Below are positions 37,876 to 49,713 of a stretch of DNA of 64,000 nucleotides, one piece after another (within the stretch, counting starts at the first letter, position 1; every line of letters starts with the position of its first letter). The translations under genes were made by a program, and so were the position numbers. The notes under the pieces are model-generated. The model had not been told where the DNA came from. It worked only from the letters and a program-made list of their open reading frames with translations, and searched no databases. Source of the stretch: Scolanthus callimorphus. Its lineage: Eukaryota > Cnidaria > Anthozoa > Actiniaria > Edwardsiidae. The stretch spans positions 9,041,978 to 9,105,977 of the forward strand of contig CM066923.1 of assembly GCA_033964015.1 (NCBI GenBank), written 5' to 3'.

Positions 37876-38873
37876 GTGTTGCGTGGCAAACTGTCAAGGT
37901 AACTTGAACGTTTTTTTTTTAATAGAATGGGATATAAGAAAGATTCAGACCAGACTGACAACGAACAGTTTATTAGACATCAGAATGCACTTTTGGCCGA
38001 TTGGAAATAGAACTGGAGTTCGCGCGCAGACCCGCAGTAAACAGGAATTTGGCAAACGGTAATGAGACACAAGCGAAAGGATATCATACATTTGCACTTA
38101 CGAGGTTTACACTAGAACGCAAGCGCAAGAAAATCGAGACGTTCCATATTACAGTAGTACACCTGTTGCTGATATCTATGCCGTAAAATTGAAGCGCTTG
38201 TTTTGAGAAAACGTTCCAAGGATAAAACTAATAACCAACATTTTCTAAACGCGGTGGAATCAATGCTACATTATTTTTGTTTAACAGTTTTCGCTTGTTA
38301 TGGAGTGCATGGCAACCAATCAAGTGCTTGAAAACAAAAATAGAGGAACGAAGACACATAATTATGAATTTATTTTCACCATATTGACTAAAATTGCATT
38401 GTAATTCATAAATAATTGTATTATTGGATTTGATTTCTATATTTATTGAAGGTGCGAGTGTTTCTACACTATACATTTCATGCTGTGTAGGCACAAGAAA
38501 GAGTAACTTTTATCTTACCAACTTTTATCTCTTCCTTGGCAAAGTTGTTGTCATTTTAAAACAGACGAAATGACAACAATTTTACCAAAGAACCCCATTG
38601 TCAGTATGATATTCACATTGTGAGGAAATCTATGGTACTGCGCTATAGCAGTAGTGTAGACCTAACAGCACAGCACCATCGGATTAACTTTGACACAGTA
38701 GTCTGCGCGTTACAATAGACTGCTTGCAGTCCTCTGTTTGCCGAACGTCCGTAATACAAGAGTAAAGTCTTTGCTACGCGTCTACGCGCTTGTTTGGGTC
38801 TGGAGATTCTACCATGGATTCTAAAAAGACTCTTTGGATCCATGTTTCTATTTACATGTAGCGTAGCCTGCTT

Positions 38874-39072
38874 GCAGGCGGTACTGGGTGTTTTTATCGC
38901 AGAAAAGTCCGTTCGATGATCGGGCGCCATCTTGGAATTTTGAGGCGCGCGGTCCGGGGCGAGCGCAAAAATCGGGCGAAGGGGAGGCATCAAAATTCCA
39001 AGATGACTCCGATCATCGAACGGATCGGGTTTTCCGCGATAAAAACACCCAGTACCGCCTGCAAGCAGGCTA
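38874..39072. repeat. MITE, TAGCCTGCTTGCAGGCGG family, copy 2
   Basis: Same ends and subterminal GTACTGGGTGTTTTTATCGC as 18178-18312. The centre is longer and holds a second inverted pair, CGGGCGCCATCTTGGAATTTTG against AAAATTCCAAGATG. Confidence 0.85.
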
Positions 39073-40139
39073 CATGTAACGCACCACGGGAGACTCACCC
39101 AGGCCCTGGAAATTGCGACCACGTGGTCGCCTGGGCGACAAAAAATCAGGGCCAGCATGCGACAAAAACTTTGAACTTAGGCGCCAGCTGGAGATCAACT
39201 TTCTGCTACTGATTCAACTAAGGGGCGACCATTTGACTTTTGAGGGGGGGGGGATGATTTTTTTTTTAAGAAGGCATCACCTGGCGACCACAAGTTAGGC
39301 TTGGCCGGTTCCTGAAAGGTTGGATAAAGTATCCATTGATACAAGTTATTTGTTGTATAGGATTTGTTCAGGATTTATCCGTTGGATAAGCGTTTATCTA
39401 TAGATAACTCTTAACTGACCTTCTAGGAACCGGCCCCAGATGTTTTGCATCCAGTCACCACCTGGTGACTTGGGAAAAACGTTAATTTCCAGCCCTGTCA
39501 CCGCCAAAATGTGGTCCACTGAGCATGACCTGTACAACCAAGAAGGCGCGTAGGTGAATAAAAGCGCGCGTGGCAAAAACGACTTCTCTCTTGTCATACG
39601 AACGATCGCCAAACTGGTAGCAGTCTACGTTGCAAGATGTAAGTCTCTTTTTTATAATGTTGCGCGTATTTCACCCAGAGCACTAAACCTACGACGCAGT
39701 AAAAACATTTGTTGCAGGTTGAGCAAACTTGTTGCGCGAAGTAGAGCGCAAGTCTACATTGAGAAACGAAGTTTAGTTCTGCGTGACAGGTTTGGAGCTC
39801 GGGATGAAAAACGATCAGCAACATCGATCAAGCACTTGCAACGCATCAATGTTGCGTGACAAGATGAGGAATGCCGTGTCACGTATTTCCCAACCTTTAT
39901 ACCAACCTCCTCCGCGGGCAACTTTGTGGGCAAAAAAGGAGTTGGGCTTCCTGTGTTTCGGAATCAATCGGACATGAAGAAGTGGAGATGAATTTCAAGA
40001 TGAATTGCTCCTCCCTTTTTTATCGTTTTTCTTTTTGAGAGAGATGACTGCGGAGGAGGCTACCTTTGTACATGAATAAACCTTGTTTTGTTTAACATGA
40101 CCCCATAGGTATTCGCGATCATATTGGCCGCGTAGTTTG
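39073..40139. other. No gene seen
   Basis: Intergenic DNA between the Sp17-like and PAFAH1B genes with poly-G/poly-T runs near 39245 and no recognisable coding exon. The 3' UTR of the PAFAH1B gene should lie at its right end. No unambiguous AATAAA was assigned, though TTTATT-like words occur near 40075. Confidence 0.35.
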
Positions 40140-43100
40140 CTAATATTTCACCATTTTATGGACCATTTCGTGAACGCGTCTAGCGAAAGCCTTATAGCCC
40201 TTTCTCGTAAGGTGCACATAATCATGCATATCCGTGTGATCTATAAGCCCGTCCGATTTAACGAATCCTGGGTCAGCATCGAAGTATTTTGCATTTGGGA
40301 TGGCAGGTATAATATCCATTAGAGCGTAGTTCACTTGGAAATGTTTCTCACGCAAAGGATTGGGTTTTTCGCCTCGCGGCAGAAGACCCTGAAAAAAAAA
40401 ACAGCTTAGTTATTGAAGTCACTCAACATTCAAGTAGCCTGCGAAAGCCCACACCACTAAGTGCTCGCCGAAAGAGACTCTCGCAAAGAGGCCTCTTTGC
40501 AGGAGTCTCCTTCGCCGAGCGCTTAGTTGTAGTCGGCTTTCGCAGGCTAATCAACAAGCAGAGTCTGCCAACAAATAAATTAAACATAAATGGACGATTC
40601 CAGCTATAATGTATACGCGCGCTCCATATCGGTAAATCCCGAGGGTGGGACTTTTTTGATGTGTATCATTTTTTAGGGTAAAAAATATTTTAACCACGCC
40701 CTTTTTGGTATCTTTTAGGGGTGAAACTGAAAATTTCCGCCGATCATCCCCGATTAGAAAATATGGGAGTTCCCCCCCCCCCTCCCTCACGCCGAGCGGT
40801 AAATGAGCGACATTTGGCGCGTTATTTAACAATTAGACCTCGAGGCCGAATGTGCTATGATGAATAGACCATGAGCCGAAGGCCGAATGGTCTATTGATA
40901 TCATAGCACATGAGGACGATAGGTCTAATTGTTTTAGTATAAACCAACTAGTTGGTCGGTTTTGGCAATGAATTCCATTATTTTATGTTGAAAAAATCAA
41001 GTTTTCTTGCAAAGGAAGGTGGTGGTTTTGCCAGGCACGGTCTATCACTAATAGACCATTAGTAGCTCAGCCAATCAGAATGCGGGATTTGTAATAGACC
41101 ATTAGTTGGTTTATACTAAAACCTGTTAGTTGTGTCTCAGCGAGCTGCATGTCGCTCTTTTACCGAAAAATACACGTCCATGGCATTTCAAAACGCTATA
41201 GCTTGAATGATAATAACATATTGATTCTGGTAAGGAGTTAGCCCGACTTTTTGTCATTGAAGTGCCTATTGTGTAAAATCGATGATGATTCTATAACTTT
41301 GACTCCAAGTATATTGTATCTAGCGCCGAATAAACGAAAGCGATGGCAACTTTTTTTCGCGCTGTTTTTTCCGATTTTAGCTCCCATTCGACCGTGACAG
41401 CAGTTGTTGTGTGACGATGGAGTGCTTTGTGTCCAATGCAATGAGGTGTGGCATTCGACTGTGGGCGAGACTAAGTATGCCATTGGATATTTTGTTAATA
41501 TATGACTAGTAAAGGCATGCACGGCTGGCAAGACCTTTTTCAGCTGTTGATCATAGCCTGCTAGCTGGCTCTCCAGCGTTTTTTTTTTTAGAATCCCGCG
41601 CACCAAAAAATCAAATATCCAAAAAAAAAAACGCTGGAGAGCCAGCTAGCAGGCTAACAAGATCATGACAAAGAATGGATAGCATCCTGCTTAGCATTAT
41701 TGTGTTTTTCTTTTTCTCTCTGTATTTCTAGGGAAACCCTACTAGATACTCAGGCAAGAGTGTTTGACCTACCAGCACTAATATTTGGCATTTGGTAGTT
41801 TATCTTGTACAGTCCATACTACAGCTTCTATTCCTTCCACGACTTGTTCAGCAGTACATCCATGGTTATTAGTCCCTATTAGAACAACTACAACCTACAA
41901 ACAGAGGATATACTATAACAACAACTATTCTACCATTCAAAAATACCACGGTATGAAGTAAACAGAGGCACAACAAGGGCATTGTCACCATTTCAAAATT
42001 GAGACAAAATTTTTCAAGTATGGGGTTTCTTGTCAAAATTTCATTTGTTTGTATGGTGATGTTATATATTCTCAGTGATAAAAGGGGAATACCAAACCTT
42101 ACAGAACAAAATAACTCATTCAAATGGTCCGTGACACATGGAATGACATACTCACTATCCCAATTATATTGAATGTTCCACCTGTTGTTAGGTATGATGA
42201 TATGGTATACCACACCCACGCATCCCTTTTATTTCTCCCTTTCCACGTTGTTGAAATGGAATTAAATTCAAAGTGGTAAGTCTTCAATGATTTTGAGTGA
42301 CTGTTCTTTTACTGTTTATCAGAGTCGCTTGGGCTGCATTTGCTCTGTACAGAGTACACTATGTATTTGATACTAGGAGGAATGGGTTACCTTAGGGTCC
42401 ATGTTTCTAATTCGCCATTCTGCAATCTCCACAGTAAGTGTTCTGTACGGTCTGCCCAATCCCAAAATTTAATGACCTGAGGGGCTTAAATATTCATCCC
42501 ATGCCTTCAATTAATACAAAAGTAGATTAGAATAGAGGCACAGGGCAGTCACAAAGACAGACAGTGGGGATAGGAGCAGGTATAGAGGAAGGGATAGGGG
42601 CAGGCATGGAGACAGGGACAGCCATGGGAACAGGTAGAAGACCAACTGAATGAACATGTGACAGATCAAATGACAGACAAATAGATTGGACAGACTGTTT
42701 CTCACCTCTGTATCTTCCATATTTCTTATCAGTGAATCACCAAGAAACAGGACTTGGCAGTTGGAGTTCTTTCCAAGACGTTTGAATCTCTCATGCTTTT
42801 TAAAAAGAAAATATATACCAGGGTTGTCACTCTTAAAACATGTTCTTTTGACACTGGAAGAGTCTGACACTGTCACTAGCATTCTATTTTCTTTTTTAGT
42901 TTTCCCTCATGTGTGTTTGTGTGAGAGATTTATAGGGGAGGGGGGATGGGCTTGGGGGAGCTGGGCTGGAATCTCTCATGTTTTTAAAGAATATATCAGG
43001 TTCACCACTCTAAAGTCTGATACTGGTCATTAGCATCCTTTTTCTTTTTTTAGCACCCCTACTCCTTTGGCATTTTTTTTTTATTTTTATTTAAACCATA

Positions 43101-43820
43101 TTTGGCATTTATCCCAAGAGCTAGTAGCTCATCTAGGGGATTCATGCGTAACATTATAGGCTTACATTTCATTTTGCATGTTTTTTAATTTTTTTTTTTT
43201 AGATACAAAAACTTTTTACTTTGGCATTTATGATACCTGTGGTTGTTTTTTGCTGAAATTACACAATCTAGGATTTATACTAGCCTTTATTACATCTCAT
43301 TGCATAGGCGGCGGGGCACCCGGGGGGGCAGGGGGTGCTCGAGCACCTCACTTTTCGTCAAATTTTCATACATTTACTGTATTTTGTGTTTTCACTCTTC
43401 CCATACATCCTTACTATACTAATGAGCACCCCCACTTTTTATGGTCCTGCGCTGCTTATGCATTGGTCTCTGAAACTCAATTTTGTGGTGAAGCAGTCTG
43501 GGAATGGCTGTGAGAGGGAGGGGCCCCACTTTTTTTAATGAATTGTATACAATTTCTAGTATTTGCCCCCCCCACACCCCCCCACCCGGCCATTTTGTGA
43601 TACTTTTTTTTCTGATGATTGCCTCCCTCCCACACTCCAAAGTATTCTCCATCAGCCTTGCTGGGTCTTAATATGGTATTGCCAATATATTGACATTGTC
43701 TGTATACCATTTATCAACCCTAACAATCTTGTATTTAATCTGATGTCTTACCATACTATTCCAGCGTCCATCACCTTGAACATCGGCAACTGGAGCTGGG
43801 ACAGAAGTAGTGCTACTCAT
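40140..43820 (-). CDS. PAFAH1B2: Platelet-activating factor acetylhydrolase IB alpha-type subunit (PAFAH1B2/3-like)
   Basis: SGNH-family serine esterase that removes the sn-2 acetyl group of PAF; in animals it pairs with LIS1 in the cytosol. Five coding exons: 43752-43820, 42706-42795, 42391-42504, 41773-41894 and 40140-40388, with GT-AG borders. The start MSSTTSVPAP precedes QGDGRW, conserved near the N-terminus. Block I is FLGDSLIRNM with the nucleophile serine; then LNFGIG, LLWRLQNGELE and GTNNH. The last exon carries LLPRGEKPNPLRE and DMHDYVHL, with catalytic Asp and His. Length about 215 aa against about 230 in vertebrates. Exon 3 has three single-base frame breaks (C4, G3 and A3 runs) and exon 4 one (A3 run); all restore the family pattern if one base is missing. 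A 3' splice site just upstream of the ATG implies a non-coding first exon further upstream. Orthology to B2 versus B3 is not resolved. Confidence 0.88.
40435..40549. repeat. MITE with TAGCCTGCGAAAGCC ends in PAFAH1B intron 4
   Basis: Ends TAGCCTGCGAAAGCC and GGCTTTCGCAGGCTA, with the interior pairing through AAGTGCTCGCCGAA / TTCGCCGAGCGCTTA and a GAGACTCTCGCAAAGAGGC loop. A degraded relative lies at about 15697-15815. Confidence 0.8.
40931..41122. repeat. MITE with GTTTTAGTATAAACCAACTA ends in PAFAH1B intron 4
   Basis: GTTTTAGTATAAACCAACTAG at the left pairs with TAGTTGGTTTATACTAAAAC at the right. The adjacent sequence at 40828-40930 (GACCTCGAGGCCGAATGTGC and GAATGGTCTATTG) is a related palindrome and may be a second, abutting element. 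Confidence 0.7.
41554..41656. repeat. MITE with TAGCCTGCTAGCTGGCTCTC ends in PAFAH1B intron 4
   Basis: Perfect inverted ends TAGCCTGCTAGCTGGCTC / GAGCCAGCTAGCAGGCTA, then CCAGCGTTTTTTTTTT and its complement, with a centre containing AATCCCGCGCACC. The outer element at 61336-63146 shares this design. Confidence 0.85.
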
Positions 43821-43959
43821 AGTTTCTAGCAGAACTCTGTAATGTAAAATGTGACAAGACACGAACATCCCATTTTTCTACTCAGAGCTCCTGAGCTCGT
43901 CTCTTCTCCGGGAGGTCTGGGTTTGAGAATGTGAACATCCTTAATGTGATGAACCCATA

Positions 43960-44160
43960 ATGTGTGTTTCCAAAAATATCCATACCCCCCTTCGGAAGGG
44001 ATTGGAAATTCCAGAGGGGTGGGGGGGTCAATTTACCTGATATTTTCCATACAAATACTGTATTTTTCTTCGGAAATTCCAGAGGGTGGGGGGGGGGGGG
44101 TCATTTCTCAATACCCTTCCGTGGGGGGGGGGGGGGGGGGGGGGGGGGGTAAGGATATTA
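43960..44160. repeat. G-rich repeat cluster with long poly-G runs
   Basis: Contains GGGATTGGAAATTCCAGAGGGG, the word CATACAAATACTGTATTTTT, a run of 14 G near 44087 and a longer G run near 44123-44149. Related sequences are at 30245-30340 and, inverted, 52090-52180. Confidence 0.6.
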
Positions 44161-44182
44161 TTTAGGAAACACAAGAAGAAGG

Positions 44183-44275
44183 ACGGTACTGGCTGACCGA
44201 AATATCGTGTAAATGAAAATTATAAGCTGTTAATCAACCATTCAAGTTTTTATTCTTTCTTACACAATATGTAAC
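44183..44275. repeat. Dispersed repeat, copy 2
   Basis: Matches 16668-16748 over about 90 bp (GGTACTGGCTGACCGAAATA onward) with only a few differences. Confidence 0.65.
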
Positions 44276-45573
44276 TTGAACCATGGAACTAAATTACTAC
44301 CTAAATGAGGTACTTTAATCAAATTAGATAGAAAATGAAAATAAAATTGCTATTCTTAAAATAGAGTCTGAAATATCTATGCAGTAGATTCATGGTATTT
44401 TTATTCAGATGTCAAGTTGTTTTTACCTGTGTGAATTTTCATTTTTGCATTAACAACTGCAAGCTGATAACAATGCTAATGATTGAAACATACGTTTAAA
44501 TGGTCCCTACTTTAATTTTGCGGAAATAGAGGACCATGATTTGATAAAAGACCCTATAATTTTCCTGCACACTAACCTGTCTTTTCCTTTACAATCTTTG
44601 TAATAACACTTAGAGAGTTTCATTATTTGTCCCAGCAGGACACCAATAATAAAGGATTGTATAAATTACTATGTCCAATTTGTCTGTGACCGTATGCAAA
44701 TGGTTCTGTGCAAATAAACTCAGCCACTTAAGCTTAAGTTTCCAAGTGCAATTATAAATGTTTTCGAAAAAATGGTTAAAATTTTAAAGTTAAATTTTAG
44801 CAAAATGCAAAAACACACTTAAAGAATTTATGTATGGGCGGTCTTCCTCTAAGCTACGTTAAAAGCCCTATAATCTAGTCTATGATAAATCTCGCCCCGA
44901 AGCACACAGGATGGTAACAGATCACTCGAATAAGCAAATTGTAAATCTTAATGGAGCTTGATCATTTTCTTTAGTTCTTATATTGTAACAGATTACTTAC
45001 TCCCCAACATCCGTACCTTTGTACTTCGTTGTCCGACCTTGTCCTTAGTAAAGGAAATATTTACGACGATATTTTGTTGCAGAAAGCCGGCAGAACAATT
45101 CTCTCATTTCAACCTGAGAGGAATCGGAAATTGTCACATACAGACGTCGATATCGAAACCACAGCCTTGTGTTGCACCTGCTTCTGTGAATAGTCCTCCC
45201 ATTGTGGACGTGAAGCGACGTTATGGTTACCTGAAAGCTCTTGCAAATATTGCTTGATTGATTCTTAGGTTCTGTAAGTGATATAACTTAGCAAGTTTAA
45301 GTTTATCTGATCGGAAAATATTCGAGAATGAATGAAGTGGCGCGCCAGCAGTGGTCAATCAACTTGGTCTGCGGTATCATAACACAGCCTCCCATATTAC
45401 ACCATCACATCACGCAGTGCGCGCGCCGTGTACATCTGTAGCACTTTTTCTGAAATTCAGGCTAAATATATAGATTTAGCCACTGGCTGAAGCCACTGGC
45501 TAAAAGCAGGGGGTCCAGGTTACATAAATGAGACAAAAAGGTTGCCATTGTGCATAGCCTGTCACCATTATAC

Positions 45574-45925
45574 CACGTGACTAAGCACTTGCACCCCCCT
45601 CATGTGCCACTTTAGATAATTAATTTTACCCAAGTTTGGTTGTCTCTTCCCAAGATATATACCTTTTCTGGTTTGATGACATCATCAATGACATCATACC
45701 ACGTGACCACGCAGTTACACTCCCCTTGAGACTTCACCCTTGAAACTTCACCCAAGTTTGGTTGTCTAAAGTTCATCCCTTCCCAAGATGTAAACATTTT
45801 CTCGTTTGATGACGTCGTCGATGAAGTCACACCACTTGACCAAGTAGTTGCACCCCCCTTACCACTCAGACAACCTCACCCAAGTTTGGTTGTCTGAGGT
45901 TCATCCCTTCCCGAGATATATGCCT
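45574..45925. repeat. Three diverged tandem copies, about 125-bp period
   Basis: CCCAAGTTTGGTTGTCT occurs at 45629, 45750 and 45879. Each copy is followed by TTCCCAAGATAT- or TTCCCGAGATAT-like sequence, and the first two also by GTTTGATGACATCATC-like sequence and a CCACGTGACC-like segment. Confidence 0.75.
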
Positions 45926-46200
45926 TTGTATAGCTCTGCTATAAAACTGGGTTGCCTGTGCGCCGCAGACACACACACAACCCGAAGTCCATGATAATCA
46001 AGGTCTTTCTGTTGTTTCCTTCTTATCTATTATTTTGGCAACAGTAAATTATTTGTTTCTGAAATACATGTAAGTTCACATGTTCAAAATAAAACAGTTT
46101 CGGATATTGCAGATATGTGGAATTTCTTGAAACGAAAAGAAGTAGTAGAAAACTATTTTTGGCATGCAGGAGAATTCCTCAAACAAGTGTCACTGAACAT

Positions 46201-46363
46201 TGCAACAGGCATGTAGCCAGGGTTTTTAAAAGGAGGGGGCTGAAAGGGCCCTTCATCAACTGTTTTCTTGGATATTTTAAATTTTACTCCATACATTCAC
46301 TGTATTATTAACTTCAAAAGGGGGGGAGGACACTGGCCCCTTCCTGGTTATGCACCTGTTGCA
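46201..46363. repeat. MITE with TGCAACAGGCATGTAGCCAGG ends
   Basis: The ends TGCAACAGGCATGTAGCCAG and CTGGTTATGCACCTGTTGCA are inverted copies. The centre contains CCATACATTCACTGTAT and G-rich/C-rich arms, linking it to 46979-47133. Confidence 0.7.
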
Positions 46364-46564
46364 AGGAATCAGGGATATGATATGATTAGACACATAAACA
46401 AGTAAAAACTAGCGAAATTATATTTAATCAATGTTTCGGCAGCCTCATGACGCCATTTTCAAGGTACAACTACAAGTGGTATGGTAATATATGGTAATAA
46501 TAGAGGCATAAGTACAGGCTTAAGCACACACTTGCTGGCCAGCCACTTCTCTGAAAGAAAAATT

Positions 46565-46768
46565 GCAAATCACAATCCAATTCCATCCTCTTGATAAAAG
46601 GTGAAAACAACCTAGAATTGCAGTTGTCTAACAATTGAAAAGTTTTTCTATTAATCTGGAGGATTATTTTGATTACTACCGTAGATGTAGATGTCTTTTC
46701 ACGGTAACCATTTTACTTATTTTATGTCCACATTGGATGAATATTAAGCGTGCAAGAGCCCCTTTAAT
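46565..46768 (+). repeat. 200-bp dispersed repeat, third copy
   Basis: Same repeat as 34820-34993 and the inverted copy 27037-27240, beginning near AATCACAATCCAATTCC and ending AGAGCCCCTTTAA. Confidence 0.75.
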
Positions 46769-46978
46769 TGAGTCCAATTGAACGCTAAGGCACAGGTTTA
46801 ATTGCCTGATGTACAACATCTTGTTAATCAAGCAGCCAAACTTGTTACACATTAAAGTGCTTGAGAAAGTTTAGCAATGATTAGACAATAGCATATATAT
46901 TTGGAGAAATATATTATTTTCATAATTCCATCACAGTGTTTAACTATGTTATTTATATATTTTTACTCATAATTCAAT

Positions 46979-47133
46979 CACAGTCAGGGGCGTAGCCAGA
47001 GGGGGGAGATTTTCCCATACATTTACTGTATTTGCTGGAGAAAATTGAAAAATTTTCGTCCCATGTTTTCACTATCCACTCCCCCCCCTCCCCCCAAAAA
47101 AAACTAAAATTCCTGGCTACGCCCCTGACTGTG
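46979..47133. repeat. MITE with CAGGGGCGTAGCCAG ends
   Basis: CACAGTCAGGGGCGTAGCCAG and CTGGCTACGCCCCTGACTGTG are perfect inverted ends. The centre carries CCCATACATTTACTGTATTT. A copy entering from the right edge at 63898 shares the same left end and centre. Confidence 0.85.
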
Positions 47134-47758
47134 TTTAACTTTGCTATTTTATTGTAGTGCAAAGTTGTACACAACTTTAACGAGGCCTTAATGAAGTGCC
47201 CTTGGACTTGCTTAAGAAATTGAGAGAAAGTCGTGAAATCTCTTGCAAAATTCAATATACAAGAAAACCCCAAGAAAGAAAACCAGGTGAAATACAATAA
47301 GTAAATTGTAAATTTTGAACAAAAAAAATCCTGGGAAATGTGCAGGGTTCCCACTCTATCATGAAAGCAAAATCCCTGACTTTTCACTGACCAAAGGCAA
47401 TTTTCCCTGACATCAGCATGAAGGACTTTACTTAAAATCGAAGAAGAAGAAATGTCAATTTCATGTAGATTTCTTTAATAACAGTGTCTTTTCTACTGTT
47501 GCCTCAAAAATAGCAGCTCAAAAGTAAATTTACCTGACTTTGAGCTGTTTTGTAAAATTTATCTGACTGTTTTCAAAATTCCCGACTTGTCAAGGTGAGG
47601 CAGAGTGGGAGCCCTGTGGTGGACAATCTTGAGACTCCCACTTGTGAAACAGGAGAGTTGGTATCAGTGATACAGGTATTTTCTGGAATCATGCACAAAC
47701 TTAATGCTCATTAATTTTTATGCAGGCACTGCAATCTAACGATTTTCCAATTTTTGCT

Positions 47759-48630
47759 TTAAGGTTTCTCACTAGCTATGTCAAACCACTGGAACCTGCT
47801 TGAAACAGAGTAGACAACTTGTGCTTCAACAAGGATACCAAGGCGCATACCATCTGCAATCCCATTTGGGCTTCCAACATGTTCAACTCTTATGATGCCA
47901 TGAATTTTGTACTCCGCCCTACTGTCAACCACTGTAAGTACCTCTCGCAGAAGTACAGGAAATTTCATTTTGTTATTCAAAACCACAAAAGGAATTTTGT
48001 GACTGTTTGCATTTAGCAAACCTTCAGGCCATTTTCAGATTTCATGGCAATTATGATTTGTGCTGAGACATCCTGGTGTGGGACGAGTACTGGGAGGCTT
48101 CTGAAGATTGCATCACTGCCACAGTTGGTGTGCCATTTTAGAGTTATATCAATCAAGGGGATGATATCTCTAGCCCTAAGATTAAGGCCGTCATAAATCT
48201 CATCTCTGTCGAACCAACAAGCCTCGAGGGATTCTTTGTCTTTTTCATTCAACGTTTTTAATTTCCCTCCCGTGATATTCCAGTACAAGTAAAGCGGTAC
48301 CAGAAACCGTACATACAATCAAAGCAAGTCAATGCAGTTGGCTCCATTTGGAGCCCGGTTTCTTCTTCAACTTCCCTTTTAGTACCTTCTACAAAGGTTC
48401 ATTTTTCTTGAGACGGCCTGCAGGAAGATACCACGAACCTCTACAAGACGCCTTCGCTTCTCTCATCATTAAAATCTTGCCATCTTGAATAATGACGGCG
48501 CCTACGATGTAGCAAAGATTTCTACCGAGTTGGAGCTGTAGACCGCACTCCTCGTTTGAGGAACCCTCGCAATTTCACCGGGAAATGCGGTTACAATTTC
48601 ACTTTGAAGCTCTGGAACGATGCTCTCCAT
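47759..48630 (-). CDS. NUDT18: Nudix hydrolase, NUDT18-like (8-oxo-nucleotide diphosphatase type), intronless
   Basis: NUDT18 family enzymes hydrolyse oxidised nucleoside diphosphates. Reading down from the ATG at 48630 gives a short N-terminus, then LQLGRNLCYIVGAV, REAKASCRGSWYLPAGR and a Nudix box spread over two frames: G-x5-E in AGRLKKNE, then TKREVEEETGL (REVEEE metal-binding glutamates). Next come KDKESLEACWFDRDEI and the NUDT18-type C-terminal domain (IRVEHVGSPNGIADGMRLG). The frame breaks near 48565, 48393, 48290 and 48020. Each needs about one added base, mostly in a short homopolymer, and 872 nt plus four gives a whole number of codons (about 291 aa; human about 323). Either a functional gene with assembly errors or a retrocopy that is decaying; the lack of introns allows both. 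No poly(A) tail or target duplication was seen. Confidence 0.75.
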
Positions 48631-49399
48631 CTCTGCTTCGTTTAGAGTGTCGCAATCTAGAAAAGTGGAACTCCTACAATGTCATGTCAGCATAATATTT
48701 CAGACGTTTCATCAGACATTTCAGCCCGCCCATCGAGCCGCCATTTTGGGATCCCATATTGGCATTTCAAAAATGAAGACTGGGACGAGGAAACCACAGC
48801 AAACCCATATAGTCTTAAAGCCTTTTCCAGCTGACAATTTCAGCATATAAAAAACGAAAGCCGAGTATATTCATATCTGTGTATAACAGACAAAAGGAGA
48901 AGATCATAAAATATAGTTAAAATGTAGTTATAAAATACAGGGTGCATAATGTATATACTAGTTACAGTATACATAGATATGAATATAATTGGCCTTTCGT
49001 TTATTCTGGATATAGTCTTGTCGCGCTGGAATCTGTTGCATGGGAAATAGAGGCCCACACAGACACCCAAGGTGGATAATAACAGGGGCCTATAGCAAGG
49101 ATGGTGCCCCTTTCACCCTTCCAATTTTTTTTCTTAATGTTTACTGTATTTTTCTTCTAACAAGGAGGGGTCACAGTCACTTCTGGTTGTCCTTTCGTGT
49201 CTGGTAATAAATTTTCAATGTAAGCCGACAACATTCCAACCACCCCCCAAGACCGTCCCAAAGACACCCCAAGTACATATCTCCTTGACAAATGGCAATA
49301 AAATGTACTCATCCTAAAATTAACACTAATCCTCCCAAAACTCTAATATTTTGAAACAAAGTCATTTATGTGATCTCTGGCATGATCACCGAAGAATGG

Positions 49400-49713
49400 G
49401 TTTGTTACTGCGGTTTTCGTAATTCTGCGAACTCTCGCTATTGATTTCCAACCGTCAAACCGCCTTCTGGCTTCCGTCAATCAAACTCCCGAGTCTTTTC
49501 CTCGTTACTCTTTGTGCTTTTTGATTGGCCAGCGCCTAAGCAGTGCTAAAATGGCTTCTGTCGCGACAGCAACGTTACGTGGTGGCCAATCAAAAGCACA
49601 AAGAGTAACGAGGAAAAGACTCGGGAGTTTGATTGACGGAAGCCAGAAAGCGGGTTGGGGGTTGGAAATCGTTAGCGAGAGTTCGCAGAATTATGAAAAC
49701 CGGAGTAAACAAA
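49400..49713. repeat. 310-bp palindromic MITE
   Basis: The left arm 49401-49535 (TTTGTTACTGCGGTTTTCGT, AATTCTGCGAACTCTCGCTA, ...) is repeated inverted at 49573-49713. The arms contain AGTCTTTTCCTCGTTACTC and TTTGATTGGCCA. The loop is about 37 bp and includes GTCGCGACAG. It is a clear foldback MITE without coding capacity. Confidence 0.85.

Noticed and set aside
38643..39158. 171-codon minus-strand ORF
   Set aside because: It runs through the MITE at 38874-39072 and resembles no protein.
44958..45257. 99-codon plus-strand ORF
   Set aside because: No family resemblance and no paired splice sites; it may overlap an upstream non-coding exon of PAFAH1B, but nothing proves it.
45574..45925. CRISPR-like spaced repeats
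   Set aside because: The units are about 125 bp, diverged and tandem without unique spacers, in an animal genome.
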